Under the pieces are notes generated by a model that worked only from the letters and a program-made list of their open reading frames with translations, searched no databases and was not told where the DNA came from. A stretch of DNA of 64,000 nucleotides from NCBI RefSeq assembly GCF_020554845.1, contig NZ_JAJCIA010000013.1, positions 31,479 to 95,478 on the forward strand. The letters run 5' to 3'. The DNA is from Blautia faecis (lineage in GTDB: Bacteria; Bacillota; Clostridia; Lachnospirales; Lachnospiraceae). This document shows, piece by piece, positions 24,869 through 33,920 of this stretch. The stretch's first letter is position 1; each line of letters starts with the position of its first letter. Position numbers and translations under genes: made by a program.

Positions 24869-26242
24869 CTACTTACCCATACAAAACTTACTAAATATCT
24901 CATTCACCAGATCTTCCCCAACTTCCTCTCCTGTGATCTTTCCAAGGCTTCCATAAGCAGCCATCAGATCAATGGAAAAGAAGTCTTCCGGCATGCCATC
25001 CTCAATACTCTGTTTTACCATTGCAAGACTCTCTTCTGCCTCTTCCAGTGCCTCTTTGTGACGGGCATTTGTAATATAAACCTCATCGTTAAAAGAGATT
25101 TTCCCACTAAAAAACATACTCTTAATGGTATCCGCCAGCTGGGCAATTCCAGTCTCCTCTTTCGCAGAAATCGGAATGAGAGGATGGTTGATTTTCTCCT
25201 TTAATGCCTCCATACTCACAGCCGAAACAAGATCTGTTTTATTGTACAGTACAATTGCTTTTCTGTCTTTCAGCATTTCAATGATTTCTTCATCATTTTC
25301 ATCAAGCGGTGTAGAGCTGTCTACTACGTATAACACCAGATCTGCACCTTTTGCAACCTCCCGGGCTCTGGAAACACCGATTTTCTCCACCACATCCTCT
25401 GTCTCGCGGATGCCTGCCGTATCCACAATTTTCAGCGTAATTCCATGAAGAGTAATATACTCCTCCAGAATATCTCTTGTAGTACCCTCAATATCCGTTA
25501 CAATGGCCTTATTTTCCCCTACAAGAAGGTTTAACAGGGAGGACTTACCTGCATTTGGCTTACCCACGATAACCGTCTCAATTCCTTCCCGGATGATCTT
25601 GCCATCTGTGGAGGTTTTCAACAACTCTTCAATGGATTTCTGCTCTTTTTCCACAATTCCATGTAATTTCTGTGGATATCCCTCCAGACTGATGTGCTCC
25701 GGATCATCCAGAGCAGACTCGATAAAAGCAATCTCGTAGATCAGGTCGCTTCGAATCTCCTTGATGGTCTTCTGTACAGAACCTTTCAGCTGACTCATGG
25801 AGCTTTTCAACGCATATTCATTTTTCGCCTGGATCACATCCATAACTGCCTCTGCCTGGGAAAGATCCAGCCTGCCATTTAAGAAGGCTCTCTTGGTAAA
25901 CTCTCCGGGGCCAGCAATCTTGGCGCCGTTTTTCAAAACCGTTTCCAGAACCCGGTTCATAGCATAGACACCACCGTGACAATCAATCTCCACGGTATCT
26001 TCTCCTGTGAATGTTTTGGGTGCGCGCATGACCATGACCAGAACTTCATCCACAATTTCTTCCCCGTCATAGATATAACCATAATGAATGGTGTGGGTGG
26101 GCACTTCTTTAATTTTCTTTTTCCCGCCCTTGGAACGGTAAATGCGGGATATAACGTCCATGGCTTCCGGGCCGCTGATTCGAATGATTCCGATTCCCGA
26201 AGCACTCACAGCAGTAGATATCGCTGCAATCGTTGTATTCAT
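24869..26242 (-). CDS. mnmE: tRNA modification GTPase MnmE
   Basis: A 457-residue GTPase partner of MnmG. The N-terminal tetrahydrofolate-binding domain begins MNTTIAAISTAVSASGIGII. The G domain has GKPNAGKSSLLN (G1), the TTRD switch, DTAGIRE (G3) and NKTD (G4). The protein ends in the catalytic motif FCMGK, a common form of C(I/M)GK. Start set at 26242 with GGAGG 7 bases upstream. About 400 bp including a palindromic element separates it from jag. Confidence 0.97.
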   Translation of the reverse strand: MNTTIAAISTAVSASGIGIIRISGPEAMDVISRIYRSKGGKKKIKEVPTHTIHYGYIYDGEEIVDEVLVMVMRAPKTFTGEDTVEIDCHGGVYAMNRVLETVLKNGAKIAGPGEFTKRAFLNGRLDLSQAEAVMDVIQAKNEYALKSSMSQLKGSVQKTIKEIRSDLIYEIAFIESALDDPEHISLEGYPQKLHGIVEKEQKSIEELLKTSTDGKIIREGIETVIVGKPNAGKSSLLNLLVGENKAIVTDIEGTTRDILEEYITLHGITLKIVDTAGIRETEDVVEKIGVSRAREVAKGADLVLYVVDSSTPLDENDEEIIEMLKDRKAIVLYNKTDLVSAVSMEALKEKINHPLIPISAKEETGIAQLADTIKSMFFSGKISFNDEVYITNARHKEALEEAEESLAMVKQSIEDGMPEDFFSIDLMAAYGSLGKITGEEVGEDLVNEIFSKFCMGK

Positions 26243-26301
26243 GTGATTTCCTCCATGTAAATTACAATCCAAATTATAAACTTAACACATCTTATAATAC
26301 C

Positions 26302-26488
26302 AGTGTCAAAAGGTCAAAAAGTCGTTCATGCTTGCACGAGGCGTTTGAACCTGGGACACGCCAAATATGAGAAAGCAGCGATTTACGTAATAAATCAGCG
26401 GATTTCGAATATTTGGAGGATTGTGGGAACAGCGTAGCTGGATCGCAATCCTGGGTATCAAATGAGTGGCAAAAGACTTTTTGACACT
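26302..26488. repeat. palindromic element between jag and mnmE
   Basis: Ends AGTGTCAA and TTGACACT with inner AAAAAGTC/GACTTTTT arms enclose about 150 bp of GC-richer sequence with internal dyads (GGATTGTGGG...CGCAATCC). A MITE-like element or complex terminator. No other copy is seen in the window. Confidence 0.65.
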
Positions 26489-26642
26489 CCTATCATCTTA
26501 TTTTATTATACAAAAAAAGTTACCCCAGGGAAAGATATTAAAACAAAAGCATAACGCTTCAGTTCTTCCATCTTTCACCTGGAATAACCTCTTATTCATT
26601 CTGCAAATCTTTTATAACACATTCAGATGTTTTATGCAAGAT

Positions 26643-27620
26643 TTACCATCTTTTTAATTTTACAACCACATGACGATACGGCTCTTCGCCTTCGCTGACA
26701 GTCTCCACATACTTATTACCCTGAAGCGCTGAGTGAATGATTCTTCTCTCATATGGGTTCATCGGCTCAAGTACAACTGGCTTTCTGGTCTTCTTAACCT
26801 TGTAGGCAATTCCTCTTGCAAGATTCTCCAGAGTCTCTTTACGACGTCTGCGGTAATCTTCTGTATCGAGCTTTACTCTGATATAGTTTGCTTTGCCCTT
26901 ATTTACAACAAGGCTTGTAAGATACTGAAGGGAGTCAAGGGTCTGTCCTCTCTTACCGATGAGAATTCCCATATCCTCTCCTTCAAAAGCAACTTCCAGA
27001 CAACCGTCATTTGTGTTGTATTTGGAAGTGATCTCCACTTCACCAAGATTCATAGATGCAAATACGTCGCGAAGGAAAACAATTGCTCTCTCTTCCACTT
27101 CTTTGATCTCTGCCGGATCTGTGATGATCTCAACAGGTTTGGACTGTTTCGGCTTCTCTTCTCTTGGCTCTTTCGGCATTTTTTCTTTTGCCGGTTTTTC
27201 TTTTACAGGACGCTCCTTAAAAGGTTTCTCCTTCGGCTGGCGCGGCTGTTTTTCTTTTGGCTCTTTAAAAGGCTTTGGCTCTTTCGCCTCTTTTACAGGT
27301 GCTTTTTCTTTCACCGGCTCACTCTTTGGTGCTGGTTTCTCAGCTTTTACAAAAGGTTTGGCAGGCTTTCTATTCTGCTCTTCCTTAATCGCATCCACTT
27401 TAACAGTATCAACGATTTCCTGTATCTCATCCTCTTCAGAAACTGTATTGATCTTGCGTGCTTTAATGATTGCCGGTTTGCTTCCGATGCCAAAAAATCC
27501 GGAACTACCTTCAGAAACCACTTCAATTTCCAGCTGATCACTGGAAACACCTAATTCGATGCACGCCTTGGTGATTGCTTCATTTTTCGTTTTTGCTGAA
27601 AACTGGATAAACTCCTCCAT
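26643..27620 (-). CDS. jag: Jag/KhpB (EloR) RNA-binding protein
   Basis: A 325-residue RNA-binding protein. The Jag-N domain is at residues 1-56 (FGIGSKPAIIKAR near its end). A 100-residue linker extremely rich in Lys, Pro and Glu (EPKPFKEPKEKQPRQPKEKP) follows, then a KH domain with GILIGKRGQTLDSLQYL and a terminal R3H domain (NPYERRIIHSALQ). The linker is unusually long and repetitive. It pairs with yidC 28 bp upstream in the conserved rpmH-rnpA-yidD-yidC-jag order; homologues regulate elongasome activity and RNA stability. Confidence 0.95.
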   Translation of the reverse strand: MEEFIQFSAKTKNEAITKACIELGVSSDQLEIEVVSEGSSGFFGIGSKPAIIKARKINTVSEEDEIQEIVDTVKVDAIKEEQNRKPAKPFVKAEKPAPKSEPVKEKAPVKEAKEPKPFKEPKEKQPRQPKEKPFKERPVKEKPAKEKMPKEPREEKPKQSKPVEIITDPAEIKEVEERAIVFLRDVFASMNLGEVEITSKYNTNDGCLEVAFEGEDMGILIGKRGQTLDSLQYLTSLVVNKGKANYIRVKLDTEDYRRRRKETLENLARGIAYKVKKTRKPVVLEPMNPYERRIIHSALQGNKYVETVSEGEEPYRHVVVKLKRW

Positions 27621-27648
27621 CTATGAAACCCTCCGTTCCCGACAACAA

Positions 27649-28941
27649 TTACTTCTTCTTGTTTCTCTCGTCAAAATCCCTGACCATATTTGCTTTTGCT
27701 GTAATACTTCCAGGTTTTGCATTTCTTGCATTCTGGTAGGATTCCTCTACTTTTCTGGCTCTCTCTTCTGCGTTTGTGTTACTGGAACCTTTATCAATCT
27801 TGGTATTGATATTCTTAGTAGACTGATTTGCCTGATTGGTGATCTTCTGCGGCGGAAGTCCTTCCTTCGTACGCTGTTTCTCCATCTTCTTCATGTTCTC
27901 GTTTACCAGATCATTGATATCCATCTTATCAAGATGACGATTGATAAACCACTGCTGAGCACTTCTTACAACCGCACTTGCGATCCAGTAAATACCAAGA
28001 CCTACCGGGAATGTGAAACAGAATACTGCTGACATAAGCGGCATAACCGTATTCATAGTCTTCATGGAAGCCTGCATTGTATCAACAGCTCCTTCAGCAG
28101 ATGAAGTAGCCTGTGGCATAAGCTTATAGTTCAGTACCTGAGTCGCCCATGCAAGAATAGGAATCAGAAGTGCAGCGATTGCCAGTGCAATAGATGCTCC
28201 CTCAAAAGCAGCCTTAATGTAATTCAAAGGCTGATCTGCAATGTTTAATCCACAGAAATTCTGCATTTTGGAAATTTCTGCAGACGTGGTGTTAATGGTA
28301 TCTGCAAATCCCTTAAACTGATCCATTGATGCAAGATCTTTCCACTGAGATGGAGATAATGCATAAAGGAAATCGATGACAGAATTACTGGTCGCTTTTC
28401 CGTTATCCAGCGCCAGCTGTACACGAGTCATCTTATTGTCTGTGATAAAGCTCTGGATCAGGTCTGTGTAGCCACTTACGCTTGTGATCTGATCAACAAG
28501 GCCTGTGAAAACATTCTTTACACTGCCAACATAACCAGGAATTTTGTAAATAACCTGCCATAATGCCATCAGGACAGGAAACTGGATCAACAGCTGCACA
28601 CAGCTGCCGGTAGGTGAAACACCGTATTTCTGATATACAAGCTGAGTTTCTTCCTGCATTTTCTGCACGGACGCCTGGTCTTTTTTATCTTTGTATTTCT
28701 TCTGTATCTTCTGAAGCTCAGGCTGCATAACAGAGCTTAACTTAGAAAACTTCTGCTGTTTAACCTGCAATGGTGTCATCAGTGCATAAATAATAATACT
28801 GAAGATAATGATACAAAGACCCAGGTTCTGAATACCCACCAGATCAAGAACTCTGTAAATCCCGTCCATGATCCAGCCCATAATAGAAGCAACCTGTCCA
28901 ATAATCGGGACACTGCTCTTCGTTAATAAAATCATATCCAA
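27649..28941 (-). CDS. yidC: membrane protein insertase YidC/Oxa1
   Basis: A 430-residue insertase with the Oxa1 core: membrane helices around residues 33-55, 115-135 (FPVLMALWQVIYKIP), 235-260 and 290-330. Signature parts are IIYALMTPLQVKQQKFSKL and PTGSCVQLLIQFPVLMALW. There is no lipoprotein signal Cys, unlike Bacillus SpoIIIJ. The long basic cytoplasmic tail (residues about 335-430) fits ribosome binding. TTG at 28941 follows AGGAGG by 8 bases and is preferred over the ATG two codons later. A large extracytoplasmic insert lies between helices 2 and 3. Confidence 0.94.
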   Translation of the reverse strand: MDMILLTKSSVPIIGQVASIMGWIMDGIYRVLDLVGIQNLGLCIIIFSIIIYALMTPLQVKQQKFSKLSSVMQPELQKIQKKYKDKKDQASVQKMQEETQLVYQKYGVSPTGSCVQLLIQFPVLMALWQVIYKIPGYVGSVKNVFTGLVDQITSVSGYTDLIQSFITDNKMTRVQLALDNGKATSNSVIDFLYALSPSQWKDLASMDQFKGFADTINTTSAEISKMQNFCGLNIADQPLNYIKAAFEGASIALAIAALLIPILAWATQVLNYKLMPQATSSAEGAVDTMQASMKTMNTVMPLMSAVFCFTFPVGLGIYWIASAVVRSAQQWFINRHLDKMDINDLVNENMKKMEKQRTKEGLPPQKITNQANQSTKNINTKIDKGSSNTNAEERARKVEESYQNARNAKPGSITAKANMVRDFDERNKKK

Positions 28942-29056
28942 GTTTGTTTCCTCCTAGGCTTTTTCGGTGTAACTATTCAATTGTCAAAGTTTGAGTTTTT
29001 GTGCTGAAAATCAGTTTAAAGTGTCATTTATTGTACACTATCTGTTTCAGTACAGT

Positions 29057-29281
29057 TTATGGCACAGGATCGTATCCTCCATGTGAAAAAGGATTGCAGC
29101 GCAAAATTCTCCACACTGCAAGAAGCCCGCCCTTTAACGCACCATATTTTTGAATTGCTTCTAAACCATATTGAGAACATGTGGGAATATAAGGACATTT
29201 TGTTCTCTTCATCGGCGATATATATTTCTGATAGAGACGAATCATATGAATCATGATATTTCTTGGACTAAATCTGCTCAT
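29057..29281 (-). CDS. yidD: membrane protein insertion efficiency factor YidD
   Basis: A 74-residue small amphipathic protein associated with YidC function. It shows the family pattern [20 protein letters not shown], then [18 protein letters not shown] and [14 protein letters not shown], with conserved Cys residues. AGGAGA precedes the ATG. It lies between rnpA and yidC in the usual order. Confidence 0.95.
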   Translation of the reverse strand: MSRFSPRNIMIHMIRLYQKYISPMKRTKCPYIPTCSQYGLEAIQKYGALKGGLLAVWRILRCNPFSHGGYDPVP

Positions 29282-29354
29282 GATAATTTCTCCTGCAAAT
29301 CTGTTTCAATATTGCCGCTCCTTTACCGAACCAACAATACTGCCCAAATACCGT

Positions 29355-29720
29355 TTAATCTTCCACATGAAGCTCAGCCTCACGGCGGATCTTCATTCTG
29401 CCTGCAAGGTGCATAAGCGCACTCTCAATCTCCTGATAGGACTTGTCCTTTGCATTTGGTCTTGCGACCACTACAATGTCCAGTCCCTGACGGAAGGATC
29501 TTTCATTCAGGCGGTAGCTCTCTCGTATCAGTCTGGTGACTCTGTGGCGTACCACACTATTCCCAACTTTTTTACTTACAGATATTCCCAGACGATTCTC
29601 CATGTGCCTGTCATGGTTCTCAAGCACATACATCACCAGATACCGATTTGCCTGTGATGTTCCTTTTCGGTATACCCTTTGGAATTCGTTATTTTTCTTT
29701 AAGGAGTCTGAGTATTCCAT
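29355..29720 (-). CDS. rnpA: ribonuclease P protein component
   Basis: A 121-residue basic protein subunit of RNase P for tRNA 5' processing. The RNR signature region reads KKVGNSVVRHRVTRLIRESY, with the expected preceding GISVSK. The N-terminus FQRVYRKG is typical. AAAGGAG precedes the ATG. It follows rpmH by about 80 bp, with a weak hairpin between them. Confidence 0.96.
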   Translation of the reverse strand: MEYSDSLKKNNEFQRVYRKGTSQANRYLVMYVLENHDRHMENRLGISVSKKVGNSVVRHRVTRLIRESYRLNERSFRQGLDIVVVARPNAKDKSYQEIESALMHLAGRMKIRREAELHVED

Positions 29721-29765
29721 CTGATTCTCCTTTATATGATATTGAAATAATTATTTCTGTATAGA

Positions 29766-29793
29766 AGAAAAGACCACAGTAACTGCGGTCTTA
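29766..29793 (-). terminator. attenuator-like hairpin between rpmH and rnpA
   Basis: On the minus strand AAGACCGCAGT pairs with ACTGTGGTCTT (one G-U) and is followed by TTCTTCT. It probably lowers rnpA expression relative to rpmH. Confidence 0.65.
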
Positions 29794-29799
29794 ACGGTC

Positions 29800-29934
29800 T
29801 TAAGCAGATAACTGCTTTCTTCCTTTTAATCTTCTGGCAGCTAATACTTTACGTCCGCCTTTTGTGCTCATACGAGCTCTGAAGCCATGGACTTTCGCTC
29901 TAGATCTTTTTTTCGGCTGAAATGTCATTTTCAT
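29800..29934 (-). CDS. rpmH: 50S ribosomal protein L34
   Basis: A 44-residue basic protein, [20 protein letters not shown] and onward, ending [11 protein letters not shown], a textbook L34. GGAGGTGC lies 7-8 bases before the ATG. It is first in the leftward operon from oriC. Confidence 0.98.
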   Translation of the reverse strand: MKMTFQPKKRSRAKVHGFRARMSTKGGRKVLAARRLKGRKQLSA

Positions 29935-29999
29935 AGGTAAAGCACCTCCTTTATCTATATGGAATTTAAAATTATTAACCTAATCAGAACATCATTTCA

Positions 30000-30028
30000 A
30001 TTATATTCATAAATGGCATTCTCGTCAA
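30000..30028 (-). promoter_or_regulatory. rpmH promoter
   Basis: Minus strand TTGACG, 17 bp, TATAAT, about 70 bp upstream of the rpmH start. Confidence 0.85.
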
Positions 30029-30059
30029 GTAAAAATTCTTGCTTTCCTAGAATTTTTTA

Positions 30060-30600
30060 TATCCACAAAGTTTTCCACACTGTGCATAACCTGTCATTTT
30101 GAAAAGGTTTACGTAACATTATCCACATTTTGTGGATAACTTGTGGATAACCTGGGGATTATCAGCAAAAATATCCACTTTTGACTGTTGATTTTAACGC
30201 ATATGTCACAAAAAACAGTATATTTCGAGGGGATTCGACAGTGGATAGAGTTATACACATAATTTTTCATTATTGAAACCCGTAAAACCATGTTATGGTA
30301 ACCAGAATGGTTATCAACCTATTTATCCACATTTATCCACACACAAAATGTTGATAACTTTCCAGTTTATTCACAAGATATCCCCCATTTTTTTCCTTGA
30401 ATTTTTTTATTATCCACTGCAATTTTTTTTAATTGTGGATGTTTTGTGGACAATTCTATACTTTTCCCCATTTATTTTTCCTATTTTTAGCTTCAAAACA
30501 ACATTTTCCTCCTCGTCCCCTCATTCTTTTAGGTAATCCACAGCAATCTTAATTCTTTCTCCGAATGTGCATAATTTTCCACATAAATTTCCTATATAAA
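30060..30600. other. oriC: oriC, DnaA-box cluster upstream of dnaA
   Basis: Perfect TTATCCACA boxes lie at 30119, 30323 and 30333, and in reverse (TGTGGATAA) at 30131 and 30142. Variants are TTATACACA at 30251, TTATTCACA at 30367 and TTATCCACT at 30410. AT-rich tracts between and after them (30376-30500) are candidates for the unwinding element. The strand switch between rpmH and dnaA is located here. Confidence 0.93.
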
Positions 30601-30613
30601 TAAGATTTTGTCG

Positions 30614-30640
30614 TTGCGAAAAGACAGGATTTATTATAAT
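30614..30640 (+). promoter_or_regulatory. probable dnaA promoter
   Basis: TATAAT at 30635-30640 with TTGCGA 15 bp upstream. The spacing is short, so the -35 assignment is uncertain. Confidence 0.5.
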
Positions 30641-30656
30641 ATATATAAGGATATTT

Positions 30657-30751
30657 ATGTCCGTTTATCAAAATACCAGTAAAATTCCAGTATATTTAGC
30701 CTGGCACACCCTAATTTCCTGTTTCCAGCTGGTATTTTGATAAACGGACAT
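30657..30751. repeat. 23-bp-armed inverted repeat in dnaA leader
   Basis: Arms 30657-30679 (ATGTCCGTTTATCAAAATAC...) and 30729-30751 are perfect complements separated by 49 bases. It lies between the dnaA promoter and start, so it would be transcribed. Confidence 0.9.
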
Positions 30752-30811
30752 GTCGCCGACGGACGGCATCATTTAATATAAGAAACAATCAGATGTGTAC
30801 GGGAGGAAAAA

Positions 30812-32176
30812 ATGAGCACAGTAATAGAAAAATGGGATGAAATCCTGGGAATTGTGAAAAAGGAGCACGATCTTTCCGATGTTCGATTCGACACATGGCT
30901 GAAACCCCTGAAGGTTTATGATGTCAGTGGAAATGTAGTTACCATCGTCGCTTCCGACCAGGTGCGATTAAGCTACATTAATAAGAATTACAAACTGCCT
31001 CTGCAGGTTACCATAAGCGAAGTTACCGGAATGACCGACTGCGAAGTGAAATTTATCCTTCCAGAAGACGTCCCGGCGAAGAAATCCATTTCCGACGCTG
31101 CACCTGATCAGGACAACCGTTTTAAGGCCAGATGTGAAGAAGCAAATCTGAACCCCAAATATACATTCAATACTTTTATCGTGGGCAGCAACAACAAACT
31201 GGCTCAGGCTGCAGCCCTGGCAGTAGCGGAATCTCCGGGAAATACGTACAATCCGCTGTTTATCTATGGTGGTGCAGGACTTGGCAAGACCCATCTTATG
31301 CATTCCATCGCCCACTTTATTATTGAAAATGATGATAACAGTAAGGTTCTCTATGTTACAAGTGAAGAATTTACCAATGAGCTGATCGAGACCATCCGTA
31401 ATGGAAATAACACCGCCATGAGTAAATTCCGCGAGAAATACCGTAACATTGATGTCCTTCTCATTGATGATATTCAGTTTATTATAGGAAAGGAATCCAC
31501 GCAGGAGGAATTTTTCCACACCTTCAACAGCCTTTACAGTGCAAACAAACAGATTATCATATCTTCCGATAAACCGCCGAAGGATATGGAAATTCTGGAT
31601 GAGCGTTTCCGTTCCAGATTCGAATGGGGACTGATCGTGGATATTACTCTGCCGGATTACGAGACCAGGATGGCCATTCTTCATAAAAAAGAAGACATGG
31701 ACGGCTACAATGTAAGCGAAGATGTTATCAAATATATTGCAAATAATATCAAATCCAACATCCGTGAGCTGGAAGGTGCCTTCAATAAGGTAGTTGCTTA
31801 TGCAAAACTGGAGAAAAAAGAGGTTACCCTTGAACTTGCCGAGCAGGCTCTGAAGGATATCGTCGCACCGAATGAAAATAAACAGATTACTGCAGACTAC
31901 ATTATTTCTATGGTAGCAGAGCATTTTAATGTAAGTACTGCCGATCTTTGTGGAAATAAAAGAAGTTCCAAGATCGTGATGCCAAGACAGGTGGCAATGT
32001 ATCTTTGCCGTGAAATTCTGGCGATCCCGCTGAAAAATGTAGGACAGTATCTTGGAAATCGCGACCACACTACCGTTATGCACGGAGTAGAAAAGATCGA
32101 AAAGGAGCTCCAGAACAACGAACAGCTCCAGAACACCATTGATACATTAAAGAAAAAAATTAATCCACAAACTTAA
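30812..32176 (+). CDS. dnaA: chromosomal replication initiator DnaA
   Basis: A 454-residue initiator ATPase. Domain I occupies residues 1-85, and a short linker leads to the AAA+ domain with Walker A GGAGLGKT at 153-160 and Walker B LLIDDIQF. The C-terminal DNA-binding domain has the signature GNRDHTTVMHG after MPRQVAMYLCREI. GGGAGG lies 5 bases before the ATG. Boxes on both sides of the gene suggest autoregulation and a bipartite origin. Confidence 0.98.
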   Translation: MSTVIEKWDEILGIVKKEHDLSDVRFDTWLKPLKVYDVSGNVVTIVASDQVRLSYINKNYKLPLQVTISEVTGMTDCEVKFILPEDVPAKKSISDAAPDQDNRFKARCEEANLNPKYTFNTFIVGSNNKLAQAAALAVAESPGNTYNPLFIYGGAGLGKTHLMHSIAHFIIENDDNSKVLYVTSEEFTNELIETIRNGNNTAMSKFREKYRNIDVLLIDDIQFIIGKESTQEEFFHTFNSLYSANKQIIISSDKPPKDMEILDERFRSRFEWGLIVDITLPDYETRMAILHKKEDMDGYNVSEDVIKYIANNIKSNIRELEGAFNKVVAYAKLEKKEVTLELAEQALKDIVAPNENKQITADYIISMVAEHFNVSTADLCGNKRSSKIVMPRQVAMYLCREILAIPLKNVGQYLGNRDHTTVMHGVEKIEKELQNNEQLQNTIDTLKKKINPQT

Positions 32177-32454
32177 CACATTTTTTCCACATTTCATGTG
32201 TATAAGATGTTGACATTATGTGTATTAATGTGAATAACTTTTGGCGACAAAATCGCTTATGTGGTTTTACACAGGTTATTCACACTCTAAACCAATGCTT
32301 TTACACGAAGTTATCCATACCCGAAACCCTTTTATTCACTGGGCGGAAGTGAGTTTTTCACATATTCACACCCCCTACGGCGGATACGGCGGATATCTTC
32401 TTAAATATATTTAATGAAAAACCCATTTTCTCCAGAAAGGAAGTTATACACATT
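32177..32454. other. dnaA-dnaN gap with second DnaA-box cluster and dnaN promoter
   Basis: Near-consensus boxes: TGTGAATAA at 32229, TTATTCACA at 32276, TTATCCATA at 32311 and TTATTCACT at 32332. A TTGACA at 32210 could be a dnaN -35 whose -10 would overlap the first box, allowing DnaA control. Confidence 0.75.
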
Positions 32455-33570
32455 ATGAAAATCATTTGCTCCAAAAGTAACTTGTTGAAGAGCGTCAGCA
32501 TTTCCTTAAAAGCTGTACCATCCAAAACAACTATGCCAATTCTGGAATGTATTCTGATTGATGCAACAACAAATCAGATCAAATTTACTACTAATGACAT
32601 GGAACTTGGAATCGAAACCATTGTCGAAGGTACTATAGAAGAAAAAGGAATGGTTGCCCTGAATGCGAAAATCTTTTACGAGATCATCAGAAGACTTCCA
32701 GACAACGATGTTACCATTAAAACTGATGAAAAATTCGCTGCAACTATCACCTGTGAGAAAGCAAAATTTAATATTCCTGGAAAATCAGGAGAAGATTTCG
32801 CATATCTTCCTATGATTGAAAGAGATGAACCATTAACTATCTCTCAATATACATTAAAGAATATGATTTATCAGACAATATTCTCAATTGCAGTCAACGA
32901 TAACAACAAATTAATGACTGGTGAGCTGTTTGAAATTAAGGATAATTGTCTGAAAATTGTCTCTCTGGATGGACACCGTATTGCGATCCGCAAAATGCCT
33001 CTGAAGAAAGACTATTCAGACCGCAAGGTTGTAGTTCCAGGCAAGACTCTGAATGAGATCAGTAAGATCTTATCCGGAGAAATGGATGATGTAGTCAGCA
33101 TTTTCTTCACAAACAATCATATTTTATTTGAATTTGACCAGACTATGGTAGTTTCACGTCTGATCGAGGGGGAATATTTCCGTATTGACCAGATGCTTTC
33201 CAGCGATTATGAGACCAAACTTTCCATTAACAAAAAAGAATTCCTGGATTGTATCGACCGTGCCACACTCCTTGTAAGAGAAGGAGATAAGAAACCGATC
33301 ATTATCCACATTACAGATGGCAGCATGGAGCTGAAGATTGATTCTGCAATGGGTTCCATGAACGAGGATATTGATATTGAGAAAGAGGGTAAAGATATTC
33401 TGATCGGATTTAATCCCAAGTTTCTGATCGATGCACTGAAGGTTATTGATGATGAGACCATCGACATTTACCTGGTGAATCCGAAAGCACCTTGCTTTAT
33501 CAGAGATGAGGAAGAAACTTACACGTATCTGATTCTTCCGGTTAACATAAATCAGAACCAGGCAAGATAA
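32455..33570 (+). CDS. dnaN: DNA polymerase III beta sliding clamp
   Basis: A 371-residue processivity clamp of the expected length with three tandem clamp domains. Recognisable are the N-terminus MKIICSKSNLLKSVSISLKA, the central GHRIAIRKMPL and the C-terminal peptide-binding end TYLILPVNINQNQAR. AGAAAGGAAG precedes the ATG. It lies in the standard dnaA-dnaN-yaaA-recF order. Confidence 0.98.
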   Translation: MKIICSKSNLLKSVSISLKAVPSKTTMPILECILIDATTNQIKFTTNDMELGIETIVEGTIEEKGMVALNAKIFYEIIRRLPDNDVTIKTDEKFAATITCEKAKFNIPGKSGEDFAYLPMIERDEPLTISQYTLKNMIYQTIFSIAVNDNNKLMTGELFEIKDNCLKIVSLDGHRIAIRKMPLKKDYSDRKVVVPGKTLNEISKILSGEMDDVVSIFFTNNHILFEFDQTMVVSRLIEGEYFRIDQMLSSDYETKLSINKKEFLDCIDRATLLVREGDKKPIIIHITDGSMELKIDSAMGSMNEDIDIEKEGKDILIGFNPKFLIDALKVIDDETIDIYLVNPKAPCFIRDEEETYTYLILPVNINQNQAR

Positions 33571-33703
33571 TGACACTTGTCACAGAGAGAAACGTAACAG
33601 ACAATTGGAAGAGGAATGGAAGTGAACACGGGCTGCAAATAATGGCTGGAGACAGTCCGAAAACGAATTGCAGTCGTGATGCCAGAAGAGTGGAGGCAGA
33701 AAA

Positions 33704-33919
33704 TTGGAAATCAGAATCAGAGATGAATTTATCAAACTTGGCCAGGCACTGAAACTTGCTGACCTTGTATCAGACGGCGTTGAGGCAAAATATGTGATCA
33801 ACGACGGACTTGTAAAAGTAAATGGCGAAGTAGATACCAGAAGAGGCCGCAAGGTTTATGGCGGTGACGTTATTTCCTATAATGGCCAGGATGTGAAGGT
33901 TCTGTCCGGAAACGAGTAA
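33704..33919 (+). CDS. yaaA: S4-domain RNA-binding protein YaaA/RlbA
   Basis: A 71-residue single S4 domain: IKLGQALKLADLVSDG, then INDGLVKVNGEVDTRRGRKV and GDVISYNG, typical of the small protein between dnaN and recF. The start is a TTG at 33704 with GGAGGC 7 bases upstream. The stop is 1-2 bases from the recF ATG, indicating coupling. It is linked in other Firmicutes to ribosome assembly. Confidence 0.93.
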   Translation: MEIRIRDEFIKLGQALKLADLVSDGVEAKYVINDGLVKVNGEVDTRRGRKVYGGDVISYNGQDVKVLSGNE

Positions 33920-33920
33920 A

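Noticed and set aside
33570..33752. A 60-codon frame between dnaN and the S4 gene
   Set aside because: It overlaps the dnaN stop and yaaA start, is very polar, and has no family resemblance.
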